Source of the DNA: Cladopsammia gracilis
Taxonomy: Eukaryota; Cnidaria; Anthozoa; Scleractinia; Dendrophylliidae
Assembly (NCBI GenBank): GCA_022457155.1
Contig: JAJGOT010000207.1
Location: forward strand, 942,501 to 1,006,500
Direction: 5' to 3'
Length of the DNA stretch: 64,000 nt
The notes beneath the pieces are model-generated. The model was not told where the DNA came from and made no database searches. It saw nothing but the letters and a program-made list of their open reading frames with translations. The position numbers and the translations under genes were made by a program. This document shows positions 20,608-31,520 of this stretch, piece by piece; the first letter of the stretch is position 1, and each line of letters starts with the position of its first letter.

Positions 20608-21505
20608 AATTGAAGGGCTCCGGGCAAGTACATCCTAAGTACTTGTTTGGAAAATTTTCACTGAAATCTTGGATTTTTGGCCCCAAAGGGGACTTACTTG
20701 CCAAAATTATGACTGAAAGGATTTAAACCAGGTCAACAAATCTTCTATCTTCGAACATAATATTAAAACTTGAACGTGTGCAAAGAAAAGCAGAGAGATT
20801 CTGCTTGAACATCTATCACCCTACTGCCAGTGTTACAATAATGATGAGGGACTTAGGGTGGGATAGTCTAGAACCAAGACGTGAAATGTCAAAGTTAATA
20901 TTGTTATACAAGATAAGCCGTGGACTAGTCGATTTTAATACGAATGATTATCTCCAGCCTCATAGTAGCAGAATTAGAACTGGTACAAACCATAATTGGA
21001 AATTTAAGCAGGATAAGGCTACTAAAGATGTTTATTTTTACTCTTTTTATCCTCGTACTATTAGAACCTGGAATGCTCTGCCTGGTGATTTAGTAGAAAG
21101 TAACACATTAGAATCCTTTAAAACCAAGCTTTTTTTACTATTATTTCAATTTGTAAAATGTAATATTATGATTATGATAAATTAATTTATGTCATTTTTA
21201 AATTTATGATATTTATATATATTCTCACACTTATACGTTGATTTATTTTGTCTTATTTTATCTTATTTAAATGTTTGTTTTATAGTTGGTGTGATGTCTT
21301 CGGATTTTACCGACTTATTAAATGTAAATGTAAAAAAAGATACAGGTGTCATAGGGTCCAAAACGTTTTGGATCTGTTTTAAGTACCTTAACAATAATAA
21401 ATCATTAATTTGACAAAACTGTGCTTTTAAAGGCCTAAAACATACAAATTTAGTGAAATATGCCAAAACCATACCTAGGACGTTCTTGCCCGGAGCCCTC
21501 CAATT
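20608..21505. mobile_element. Element D: about 0.9-kb TIR element hosting a LINE fragment
   Basis: Inverted termini share AATTG(A/G)AGGGCTCCGGGCAAG at 20,608 and, complemented, at about 21,505. Similarity continues for about 40 bp (GTCCTAAGTA versus GTCCTAGGTA). The middle is mostly a LINE 3' fragment. I could not define a target duplication because the AATTG end is self-similar to the flanks. Confidence 0.65.
20757..21230 (+). mobile_element. LINE ORF2 C-terminal fragment (CR1/L2-like)
   Basis: A frame of about 140 codons encodes the region after the reverse transcriptase: VQRKAERFCLNIYHP, MMRDLGWDSLEPRR, then FYPRTIRTWNALPGDLV and LESFKTKL. This is the usual tail of CR1/L2/Jockey-type non-LTR retrotransposons (the W-N-x-LP motif). 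No RT catalytic motif is present, so it is strongly 5'-truncated. It lies inside element D, so it was inserted later than that element. Confidence 0.75.
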
Positions 21506-21675
21506 GCAAAATAAATAATAATAGCAACAACAAATCCAGAATTGAGCTCAATTCTCAGTTCTACACCTGCTTAAATTATTGTTCATTACAATATATTGTT
21601 AACTACAATGAGATTTTTGTTTTATATTTATCATTTTCTTCTACCTTTTTTATTTCATTTTTTCATGTTTTCAGC

Positions 21676-21888
21676 CTAACAATGCCCCCCAGCAAGGCAC
21701 ATGTTTTGGTGCAATGTGGATGCTAAATGACAACATGGTCCTGCCAACATTTAGCCCCCTTTTTAAGACATATGGAGTAGTTGTCAGGGCTGAACTGTAT
21801 CAGCTCCTTGAGAGTGTTGGAATTAGGATACACATGGAGTGCCTGTGGAGTATACCCTGCTTTCGTGTTGATGTCAGGTCAGTACAGG
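21676..21888 (+). CDS. Putative internal exon, unknown protein
   Basis: An open stretch follows a TTTTCAG acceptor and ends at a CAG/GTCAGT donor. It encodes about 70 residues including GTCFGAMWMLNDNMVLP and ELYQLLESVGIRIHMECLW. I recognise no family. Base composition resembles nearby exons. It could belong to the recombinase-like gene that follows or to an older gene. Confidence 0.3.
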
Positions 21889-21899
21889 GAATGTTATAA

Positions 21900-22500
21900 A
21901 GTACTGAGATTATTGCATGGGAAAATGCAAATTGGCCCTTCAAAATTAAAACATTAATTTTAAGTCAACTGAATGAATCATGACATTTTATGATTCTCAA
22001 TGCAGCAAAACACTGACGTTTACAGCATTTGGAATTGGCACTTATTGCAGGCCCTGGTTCATAAGGCATGCTCAGCAGTCGACACATTGCTTATTTGCAC
22101 CTGAATGATATATTGTACAAAAAGCTTAGTTAATATTGCACTTTAACTTTTTTACTTGTTTGCATTACAAAAGATAATAATAATAATACATTATTAATTT
22201 TTCTGCTGTTACACAACATCTGGATGACATTGTGGGGACATGCTCACTTTTTCCATTTCTGCTGTAAGTTACAAAAAATCTGTGTGACATTGTGGGGATA
22301 TGTTTGATTGTTTGTGGTATGAAAAATAGTTCTACATTTCTGTTGTTACATTGAATCTGGGTGACATTGTCGGTACATGGTCACTTCTTTGCATTTTGAA
22401 AGATAATGATTCATTTTTCTGTTATATAGATTCTGAAATTGGCTATTTGAATAAAAGAGGGGGAAGGAAAAGAGAAAAATAGTAAGATTAGTTGTTTACT
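21900..22500. repeat. Spacer with a short imperfect tandem repeat
   Basis: Between about 22,200 and 22,400 the phrase TGTTACA-x-ATCTGGGTGACATTGTGGGG followed by ACATG recurs three times at about 60-bp intervals. No coding region is supported. Confidence 0.45.
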
Positions 22501-22531
22501 TAAAGTATATCATCTTTAAACTCTATTAGAA

Positions 22532-22703
22532 TTGAAACAACCCCGTGACAGCACTAGTGGTGATAAGTCTGAGGAAATACGTGCTTCAAGAAAAAGAAAA
22601 CCAAGGAGCAAATCCTTGCCTTTGGAATCAGACACTGGTAGTGATGGGGAGAGTGATGCTGGTAAAAGTCCATTAAAGAAAGCTAGTAAGAAGGAGAGCC
22701 AAC
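22532..22703 (+). CDS. Possible exon of the recombinase-like gene, charged linker
   Basis: The frame encodes a Ser/Lys/Asp-rich linker (RASRKRKPRSKSLPLES, TGSDGESDAGKSPLKK). It ends abruptly where a repeated non-coding Penelope-like tail begins (about 22,704). Charged linkers of this type occur in the recombinase-like family whose core follows, so it may be an exon of that gene. It may instead be an independent remnant. Confidence 0.35.
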
Positions 22704-23119
22704 GGTTTACGCAAGCCTTTCCACACTTGTAACTCCCCTGAAGAAGGCCGTGGTGGCCGAAACGTAGGGTCAATGAAGCACAATCAAGTCAAGACATGGA
22801 GTTGGAAGCTTGATAATTACAATTCATATATTGTGCCCAAGTTCATGAGTTGCCAAAAAGCCATTATGGTAACAACCGGGAGGGCACATTGTATACATAA
22901 ATGTATATTATGCTCACTGTTCGTACAGTTTGAGCACTCTATGGATTGGGTGGAGAGCCTTGTAAAAGGTGTTCACTATTGGCATATTGCTTCGCTCAAT
23001 GCTTGCAGTTTGAGCACTCTCGTGACTCCACAATGCAATCCAACAATGTGTAACCGTACATCCTCTGCCCAAGTTCAGGAGTTGCCATAAAGCCATTATG
23101 GTAACAACCGGGAGGGCTA
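22704..23119 (+). mobile_element. Penelope-like element 3' tail with hammerhead-like core
   Basis: The segment contains CTGAAGA (22,738-22,744), a GGCC/GGCC hairpin, GAAAC (22,759-22,763) and GTA, the arrangement of a minimal hammerhead ribozyme as reported in Penelope-like retroelements. Downstream, the sequence TGCCCAAGTTCATGAGTTGC to GTAACAACCGGGAGGGC occurs twice (22,836-22,889 and 23,067-23,119). No reverse transcriptase or GIY-YIG sequence is present in this copy. The family call rests on similarity to the tails at 29.8 and 36.6 kb. Confidence 0.5.
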
Positions 23120-23142
23120 TATATATATATATATATATGTAT
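23115..23142. repeat. (TA)n microsatellite
   Basis: A run of alternating T and A immediately following the repeated Penelope-like tail. Confidence 0.9.
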
Positions 23143-23689
23143 ATTTGTTGTTGCTGGTGTTTTTCTTTAGACTCGATATGGTTGAAATCAAGGGAAAGAG
23201 GGGCCGGAAGGGGCCGGAAGATGCCACTGCCATTAACAAAGGAGGTTAAACAAGCAATTGATGTTTTAGTAAAAAAGCGAATTGAAGTTGGCATTAATCC
23301 TGAAAACCCCTACCTATTTGCAACAACTGGAAATGGTTCATTAGGTCATTTATGTTGAGGAAGAAGCACTCTGGAGGGAATTGCGAACATATTCGTTTTA
23401 CATTTTGCTATGACTGTTTGCTGATTTCAAGTACCTAATTAGCATATTGCAGATGTTTCTAGAACCTTCTATGACAGGTTTAGAACTGGACAAACAGGTT
23501 TTTCTAGCTTTCGTATTACATAAGCAGTTGTATCTTACCAGTTTTCGCTCTTCTCGTCGGTGATCGATCTGTAACGGAGTTCTCTTGAGATTCGGTTGTT
23601 ATTAAAATTCAAGTTGTGTTCAAAGACTTGTGGAGCTCTGGTACGTTCATTAACCCGAATTCTAACAATTTAAGACCATGGGAGTGTAC

Positions 23690-24000
23690 GAGAAAGGTCG
23701 TCATGAGTGATGAGTTAAAGCTTGAAAAACCTGAAGCTGTAACAAGTACCAGGCTTCGAAAATATGTAGCTACTGTATCCCAAATCTTGGACCTTCAAGA
23801 GAATGAACTTCATTGGCTTGCTCGCCATTTAGGCCACGACATTACTGTCCACAGAGAGTACTACCAATTACACGAATCAACCATTGAGCTTGCAAAGGTT
23901 GGAAAGATCCTTAACACGGTTGACGAGGGAAAAACCAGGCACTGGGCTGGGAAATCCCTAGATGATATTGACCTGGACAAAGACATTGATCCAGTTGCAG
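23690..24000 (+). CDS. Recombinase-core exon (part of the gene above)
   Basis: This exon carries the most conserved part: Arg at TSTRLRK, the LGHD motif and the Tyr of REYYQL about 9 residues later, as in phage-integrase-like and Crypton/DIRS recombinases. It ends cleanly at GCAG/GTAGGT at 24,000. The frame is uninterrupted, unlike the exon before it. Confidence 0.65.
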
Positions 24001-24659
24001 GTAGGTTTACAGCAGTTTTCCCAGCAAGCAACCGGGAGGCAATCATTATTATGAATGGTTTGTGCTGCAGCTTGTATTTTGTGGGGAGTAAAGTGACAAC
24101 ATTAAGTAAAGTGTTGACTGATTTCCTCATGAGCAACTTAAAAATTTGACAAAGGAATTAACTGTCAATTGTTACTCATTGACGTATCTACAGTGGAATC
24201 TCTGTTAAGAGGACACCTTCACAATGAGGAAAAAGGGTAATCTCAATGGTGGCTTGCTAGTGTTATGCATCTTGAGTTCCAGCTATTTTTGCATCTTTTG
24301 CTACTGGGAGACTTACCAGTAACTTATTTTATTTTGCTTTTCCATTCCTTACACTACATCCAGATGACAGGGACTCTGAATCAGATGAAGATAGGAAGAG
24401 TGAGTGGACATTCTCTGTGATTATGTTACTGGTGCCTGATTGCTCCGTCTTCTATTTTGACAATACACAGCACTTGCTTTTATTGATAAAACTAATTTCA
24501 ATAGTTTTTAGAGTTAGTGCTTTAAAGAATTGTTCTGAAAAAGTGGTCTATAGTTGCCTCATGGTTACAGCATTGTTGTTCTTCTGTTTTTACAGCAAAG
24601 ATCAGACAAGTCAAGGAAAGCAGATGAAACATCACTTCTGAACGAAAATGGTATATTTA

Positions 24660-26660
24660 ACTAGTAGTAATCACAGATTAAAAAGTGCGTTCGAAATGTT
24701 TTTTAACAGCTGAAAGAAGCAGTACAGATGTTGATTTACACCTTGTTAAATGTTTTTGTTCATCGCCACTTGAGTGCAATCAACTCGCAAACAGTTTGCT
24801 TTTGTGTTATTGTTGTGATATGGAAGAAACAGCGTGACAGCTGCGTTACTTTCTATAGAGACCTAATCCAGTTCGCGTTTCAGCTTGCAAATATATCTGT
24901 AAAATTTGACTAAAGGCAGTACAGATGTAAAAAAGATGATGTGATTCAAACAAAAGCTTACATCTGAATTATAACAAAATCATAAACAAATCGAATTTTA
25001 TTGGTAAAACAACACATAAACTTACACTGTTGTGAGATCCCTGCGATGATAAAACAAACAAAGGAACACTGATCACAGCAACAGTAGCGAGCAAAAACGT
25101 GCTTGCCTAAGTCACGGGGAAGATTGTTGGATTCAAACAATTGAGATCGACGGCATTCGTAAACAACTAACTCGCCCCAGGATGTCCATGGTTAATTTTG
25201 TCGTCAAACCTCTGCCAGACTTAATTTCACTTGCCATATGATAAAAAGCGGTCATTTCTCAACTTTTTCCGGCTGTTGAAAAACGTAAGGTTGCTTTTAT
25301 GCGCTTAGAAAAACCCATCCTCCCTCGTTCAGGGGGACCCAACGACTGTTTTCTATAAATATCTGCTCGCAGAAGCAAATATTGCTTAGAAATTTCGATA
25401 GCCCAAGAAAAGCTTAAAATTGCTAGATGGCTGGTCATTTCTTCGAAGATTTTCAGAGTTCTTTCAGATTCGCAACGACTTGGCTACGAATTTCTGTAGT
25501 TGAGTTTTTGACATTTCACTCCCCAAATGTGGCTATCATTCGTGAAAAAACGACCCCTAAGATTTTCAAATTTGAAAATAGTGACAGAAAGAGGTATTGG
25601 AAAATCTTATGTTGTCGTAAACCTTTAAAAGTCACCTAAGATTTTCGGGAAAATAATAGGGAAACCCTAATAAATTCGAAAAGGCTTAAGTTGCCCTAGG
25701 ATGACCAAACAGATAGAAATTTTATAGTACCGCTAAGAAAGCACTCCGATGGCCTAAAACAGATTATTAAAGCATTTGGGAGAAAACCATAGTTGGGTGT
25801 CCCTGTTCATTCGTCTTCTTCACAACAAGAAATGCACCACAACACGAGGTGTGCATTCACGCATGACCTACTTGCACAATATAGGTATGCATAATGCATA
25901 TGACGTAATTCAAGATGGCACTGAAAAGGTACACGAACATCAAGATGGGACACCGCTTTAGTAGCACAGGACACGTTCTGCTTACGTCGAACGCAATGAC
26001 ATTTTCTGTTTACATGTCATTGATCTTATTGAAAAACAAATTGAATTTCAATATTTCTCTTTGTTGAAAATTAAATGATTTAAGGTCAATAACTTGATCA
26101 GCTATCCATGTCATGAGCTGTTTTTATGCTGTATTTTAAAGGTGTATAATGTATTTTTGCATCGGAAGAAAGTATTATTTGCCCTCAGCATGTTGTTACT
26201 TTCATCACAAAATACAAATAGGTAAACCTTGTTCTTGAAAACGACAACAGTGGTATGGTTCCTGACTTGCTGTGTTTGTCTCATGACATTTATTTTGTTT
26301 GATGAAAAATTTGCAGTTCCCACTTCAAAAGACTCCTTATAGGTAGATGAATTTATTTCGTTCTGTTGTACCATTCCCAGCAGATCACCATGTTTCCAGG
26401 GATTCTGGATCAGGAAAACACATAGTCCACACCAGCAGCAAAATAGACAGGCGAGTTGGCATTTCTTTATGTTTCTGAGTTATTGTTTAATGCGCCGTTT
26501 TCCCTTTCTACCTTTAAGTACACAGTACTTGCCTTTGCTGCTGAAGAGTCAAGTGCTTTAGGAGTTTAACTGAACAACATTTACTGTTTCAGGGGTGTTC
26601 ATCTGTATTGACTGTTTTTCTCAACGTTAAAGACGTCTAGTATTGTTACCTCTTATTGTT
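24660..26660. other. Intron-like stretch of the recombinase-like gene
   Basis: About 2 kb with no clear exon. A possible small exon near 26,386-26,450 (encoding His/Ser-rich residues) lacks a convincing donor. No mobile element is recognised. Confidence 0.35.
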
Positions 26661-27789
26661 TTCTGCTTTTTTAACAGCGACAATCAGTTAAGTCTAGCAA
26701 ATCACCTGGAGCATCAGCGTCAAAACAGAATGACCGAAAGCTGCCGGAAGGTAATGTTTCATGTTGCTTGTGTGATATGTCTTCATAGTTTAGCAAGTTT
26801 GTATATGCAAGGTCAACATTGGCCCCAATAAACTGTTTTGAATTCTCGCTATTTACAGCATACGAGGTTGGAGCATCATTTGTTTTTTTAGATTGACAAA
26901 ACGGGGCTGATTAACACTAAACGGGACAGATCTGCACACAGCTATGAATGACAGCTGGGTGCAGATTTCATAAAAACTGGCGTATAGACTGCTCTCCATA
27001 AGCTTTGCGTTCAAAGATGCACATTTAACTAATATGCGCAAGTGTTGCATTCTTGCCTTGCAAGTGAAAATTATATGCTGTAATCTTGCTGCTTTCATCA
27101 CATTTTATTCTTTCAACAGCTGTGACTGAAAAGAGAATGCCAAAAGACTCTGCGAAAGAGAACAGTGGTACGTCGGCTAACATTGCTGTACTTATTTCCA
27201 ATATGAGGCCCCGTCTCCTTGATGGTTATTTTGTAAAGTAGTTTTTAGTATAATCAAGGGAGGGCCTCAGGTTTGTCAGTTTTTACTGTAAAGTGTTCCC
27301 TCTTGGAATAAGTTGTTGTTCTTCTTATTATTATTGTTATTCTCTCTTTTTCAAAGACAACAGAAACCTAGGAGTCAAAATTAATTTTCCAGCTACGTCT
27401 TAAGTATGGAAAACAGAAACAAATACAACTAGATCTCGTCTGAAATATTTGGTTCGAAGTGCTTTCAATTATTATATTTTTCCTCTAAAAACACTATGGA
27501 AAGACATCAGCAGTAATATCTCATCAATATCTGTTCTTGTAATTAGGCATTGCCAGTGCATGCAAGAAAAGAAAGTTGCACAATACCTGGACAAAAGAAG
27601 AGAAAGCTGAGGTTTTCAAGCATCTTGGGGACTTCATTAAAAAGCAAATTTTGCCAGGAAAAACTGATTGTGACAAATGCATAGAACAAAGCAATGGCGT
27701 GCTGGCTAATAGACAGCGGTCAGTCATGAAGGATTGTGTAAGAAACATTTCTCGAGCGAAAACATTACAAGAAAAAAATTGCTAGGGAA

Positions 27790-28985
27790 GAACTCTTGTT
27801 AAGGAAGAATTAAGACTTCCACCAGTTTAGAAACAGAACGTTGAAATTGTTAAAAGTACTGAAGGCGTGACATATTAGTGTGTGGTGAATTTCCTTAGAA
27901 AAACTAAAGAAGGAGGAATGGTTGTTTGTATTGTCCACAACAAAGTAGATGTTTGTTCTGTTATAATATTTGGACAGTCCCCGGTAGACTAAAAGAAAAA
28001 ATTTTTGAGTTACTGTGAGCTCGTGGCAAGGAAGCATTGCAGATTCTTTTAGGTGAAAGTTAATATAGTAAAATTGTAGAGCCAGGTGGAGCTGTTTTGG
28101 CTGGAATAGAAAGTTGTGGAACAGTTTAAGAACATGCCAAGAACAAAACACTGAGGGGTAAATGAAAACTTTAGATCTTGTTACGGAAGCATCCACTGCT
28201 AAGGAAACGTGTGACACTTCAGTCTAAAACAAAGTACTGTTGTGATGGCAGGTAGAAGTAACGAGGTGAAAACACGATTAAACGATTTCTTGTTCAGATT
28301 AAAGTTTTCATATTCTGTCAGTTGTAGCAATTTTTAGTTGAGGTGTAGAGAAACAGTTAATTATTTGAACAGTCAACGTTAAGGAACACAATCTTATTAA
28401 GTGATTGTATTATTTTTGAAATAGGCCATTAAATGAAGTTGAAAGTTATTGTGACTTCTTGATTGGAAAAATGGGAAAGACAACACTCTTTCTTATCTTG
28501 ACATTGTTTCAGAGATGTATGAAATATATCTGGAGTTTCTCGGTTTTTACTTTGCTCACATCTGCTTACCAATTCAAAATATGAGGCAGATAACCAAATT
28601 ATCTTCAAAATATGAAGATACTCTGATCCTGACGATGATGACCTTCACAAACAGTTTGCAGAAGTACAGTGTGTATTTGTCCCCACAGAATACTATTCAT
28701 TATTTTAGAAATATCGTGGCCCTTGATAACGTGTTTTCAATTGTAGATGAAAAGTCCACACCTTGCTTTCACTCAATCCTATCTTTAAGATGAAAACAAC
28801 TGTGGGTCCCCAGAATTACAATGGGTATTTGTCCCAATAGTGAAGGATTAAAAATTTTGAAGATCCAAAGGCTCTGGATAAACGTTTGTTGGAAGTACTT
28901 TAATATGCACCCATTCTTTTTTTCCTAACTGACGTGGAAATGGGTGTCCCCAGAATGCAGGCACGCATACATAGTCCTCACAAGT
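27790..28985. other. Spacer, no supported gene
   Basis: Plus-strand frame at 28,515-28,793 and minus-strand frame at 27,810-28,217 show no family motif. No repeat structure is clear. Confidence 0.4.
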
Positions 28986-29011
28986 AAGCATTGGTAAGTA
29001 TGTATGTATGT

Positions 29012-29640
29012 ATATATGTACCACCCCGTATCACCCACAAGGCAATGGTCAAACAGAAAGGTTCAATTGCACTCTTGGGCATGCTAGGCACACTTGATGA
29101 TGACAAGAAGAACGACTGGCCAGAGTGTGTTGCTCCAATGGTTCATGCCTACAACTGTACCAAGCACGCTTCCACTGGGTACTCTCCCTATTTCGTCATG
29201 TTTGGTCATACTCCACGCTTACCAATTGATGTTGCCTTGAGGATAACCTTTGAGCATGCGGGTGCCCAGCCGTACACCGTCTACACAGAGAACTTGCGGG
29301 CAAGTCTCCAACATGCCCATGAATTGGTTGCAGTGAATGCATGCAAATAGCGGAGTCCAACAAGAAATGGTATGATGTCCATTCCTCTCCTGGTGTTCTC
29401 CTTCCAGGTGACTGCGTTCTGGTGAGGAATCTCCGCCCCAGGGGAAAGAGTAAGCTCAAGGACTGATCGGAAGACATCCCTTATGAAGTTTCACAGCATG
29501 TTGGGAATCTGCTTGTGTATGTGGTACAACAGGAAGGAACTGGAAAGAAGTGTATACTCCGGACTGCCTTGTCTGTGACCCTACCTGGTCTCAGAACGCT
29601 GCAGTGCTGCTATCTCTTGCAACTCAGGAAAATCAGACTG
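29012..29640 (+). mobile_element. Ty3/gypsy integrase C-terminal fragment
   Basis: The sequence begins at YHPQGNGQTERFN, the end of the retroviral-type integrase core, in one frame, then shifts one base near 29,075 to continue as LLGMLGTLDDDKKNDWPE, APMVHAYNCTKHASTGYSPY and FGHTPRLPIDV. An in-frame stop at 29,348 and another near 29,465 interrupt the following linker and GPY/F-like region (GDCVLVRNL, VGNLLVYVVQ). It is a truncated pol 3' end of a Ty3/gypsy LTR retrotransposon. No LTR is recognised. Confidence 0.75.
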
Positions 29641-30325
29641 TTGTACAGAATGTGTTTCATTGTAAATGGTTTGAACCCAGGAGTATCAGTAGTCTGTTGT
29701 TTGTGATCGTCCGGGTGAGTGTAGTTCTGAACAGAACTGTTGTTGTTGACAATGACTGACGTTTCGACAACCTGAGCGGAAGTCATCTTCAGAGTCATGT
29801 GAATTGTGAATGGTCAGTTGATGTTATATACGTCTGGTTATAACTGTCATTGGTCAGTTTAGCCGTGATGTTATTGGCTGTAGAGACTCAAGTCAGTGAT
29901 AGGTGCGTTTTCGACCCGTGTATTGCAAGTGTAATTTCTGTAGTCGTATTGTTAGTCAAATTTGTCAGTGAGTTCAGTCTATTGTTCGTCTGTTTTGTTG
30001 ACAAGTCATTTGTAATCCGCAGGTAGCTGTTGGCATCTGTTCAGTGGTGTCTGTTCTAAGTTCTTTCTAGAGTGAGTCGTTTGTAGTAGTCCGTACTGTA
30101 GGTAACGCATTCCGCAGAGTCCCAGTCAATTCTGTGATTTGTGCATAAATGGTGTTCAGCAATGTAATTGTTGATGTCACCATTTTTTGTCTCCCGTTTG
30201 TGTTCAGTCAGTCGTATGTTTAGATTCCTGCCAGTCTCACCGATGTAAGAGGCCTGGCAGTCGCAGCATTTGATCTTGTATACTGCTCCTTGTCTGTCGT
30301 TAGGTTCGTCCTTGTCTTTAACGTT
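29640..30325 (-). mobile_element. Penelope-like element 3' end with GIY-YIG domain
   Basis: On the minus strand from 30,322 down to about 30,065 an open frame encodes GAVYKIKCCDCQASYIGETG, RNLNIRLTEHK and a Cys/His-containing tail, ending at a stop (LERT). VYKIKC-SYIGETGR is the GIY-YIG endonuclease signature of Penelope-like elements in its usual variant form. Below this the frame is lost, and at 29,752-29,798 lies a hammerhead-like motif. No reverse transcriptase part is present; the element is 5'-truncated. Confidence 0.8.
29752..29798 (-). ncRNA. Hammerhead-ribozyme-like motif of Penelope-like tail
   Basis: Read on the minus strand: ATGACT (stem I), CTGAAGA (core), an imperfect stem II of GACTTCC and GGTTGTC, GAAAC, GTC (cleavage triplet) and AGTCAT, which pairs perfectly with the first six bases. 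Stem III is only the self-complementary ACGT, which would pair well only in a dimer. Core bases match the hammerhead consensus. Hammerheads with weak stem III are known from Penelope-like retroelements. Confidence 0.55.
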
Positions 30326-30341
30326 TGTGTTTCATGCGTGG

Positions 30342-30614
30342 TTAGGTGATTAAATGACAATCAGCCAAAGAGGACGAAGTTCCTCTTGAGGGGGAAGTGA
30401 AAATGCTAGTACTACTTATGATTATCGTATGCTTGTGAAAATAGAAGGTCTTAAGCTTGCTTTTAAAAATGTTCACTGTGGTGTAGTTCTTTATATCATC
30501 TGGCAAGGAGTTCCAAAGTGATGGAGCTGCAACTGCAAATGAATGCCCACCACAAGTTTTCAAGTTGAATGCTGGTTTTGTGAGAGCAATTGCAAAATTA
30601 CTTTCAACACTCAA
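30342..30614 (-). mobile_element. LINE ORF2 C-terminal fragment
   Basis: The minus frame encodes GGHSFAVAAPSLWNSLPDDI and IFKSKLKTFYF, the typical post-reverse-transcriptase tail of CR1/L2/Rex-like LINEs. It differs from the fragment at 20.8 kb and so is a separate family or subfamily. It is truncated at both sides by the Penelope-like fragment and a microsatellite. Confidence 0.7.
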
Positions 30615-30627
30615 TTAAAAAGTGCTC

Positions 30628-30661
<34 letters not shown>

Positions 30662-30662
30662 T
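30628..30662. repeat. (TAA)n microsatellite
   Basis: A run of TAA/AAT triplets next to the LINE fragment; such runs often mark the 5' side or tail of a LINE insertion. Confidence 0.9.
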
Positions 30663-30664
30663 AA

Positions 30665-31520
30665 TGATGATGATAACCTTTAAGTCCCAGTATCAACATA
30701 TAAACTCTCCTTGCAAAGGCTCCAGGTTATTTTGACGACTTTTTCAGCATTAAGTCATTTTTTCATCAATGATCATTTCTTCCAGCACTAATATTGCAAG
30801 GAGAAAGTAGATGCTGGGCACATTTGGGACTTAAAGGGTTAAAATCTCAAGTCTAAGACGAACAACAATCAGAAACATTCTGGGCAAGGCTAAATCAAGA
30901 GTTAAACTTTTGAGCGGAGCAGTCATTATAACTATAGTTCTTTGCATCTGGGTTCCATTGTCCTCAACCCCAAGAGAGAAATAGGTGGGCTATTCTTTAC
31001 AGCTTGAGGAAATCAAATCTATCTTCTGGGACTACATTGCACACATTTTCAGGTCAATGCATCAAGGCGACTATTACAGTTAAACAGTCATGCTTGGATT
31101 TCTTAAAAAAGGGAATTTTCTGGTGATGTATAATTTGTATCTAAAGAGTATGACTGGTGCTTGTTTTAATTCAGCGGGGTGCATGATGTTCTACATGTAG
31201 TTATTTCATAGCTTTTTCAATCATCTCATGCCAGGAGTTGCCTTTGTTGTGACACATTCAAGACTATAGACAATCAATAGTGCACTATTCTTTCCCTTCT
31301 GTATTTATCATTCTTGCTTTAATATATATTTAATTTTGTGTTCCATGCAATAATAATTGATGCAGTAAAAATGAATGGATTACATTGAAAATATTTTATT
31401 TAAGTCCCTTTTTAAAGCTAGGCTCTGTCCACTTCTTGTAGTGTTCTCTATGAGAAGAGGCCTATATGCTTCCTAACATTTCTTAGAAATCTTTAATATG
31501 GTTGTTGTCGCTTGAAATTA
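30665..31520. other. Spacer, no supported gene
   Basis: The words TTAAGTCCCAGTATC and TGGGACTTAAAGGGTTAAA at 30,680 and 30,823 form a loose inverted repeat, possibly a small MITE of about 160 bp. Nothing else is recognised. Confidence 0.35.

Larger units (their letters stand above)
23171..27785 (+). pseudogene. Tyrosine-recombinase-like multi-exon gene
   Basis: Exon 23,171-23,356 encodes MPLPLTKEVKQAIDVLVKKR and ENPYLFA. Exon about 23,690-24,000 encodes VTSTRLRKYVATVSQ, WLARHLGHDITVHREYY and ends PVA/GTAGGT. The RxxR-like, LGH and final Tyr pattern matches the C-terminal box of tyrosine recombinases, with Thr where the box II His is usual. Small charged exons follow (24,364-24,399; 24,596-24,650; 26,678-26,750; 27,120-27,167) and a last exon 27,547-27,785 encodes NTWTKEEKAEVFKHLGDFI and PGKTDCDKC. 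The last three junctions are all phase 1 and splice in frame. I recall this architecture from uncharacterised fish and cnidarian proteins. A 10-bp tandem duplication near 23,197-23,217 breaks the first exon, and one upstream junction phase does not fit, so it is probably not functional. Confidence 0.6.
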
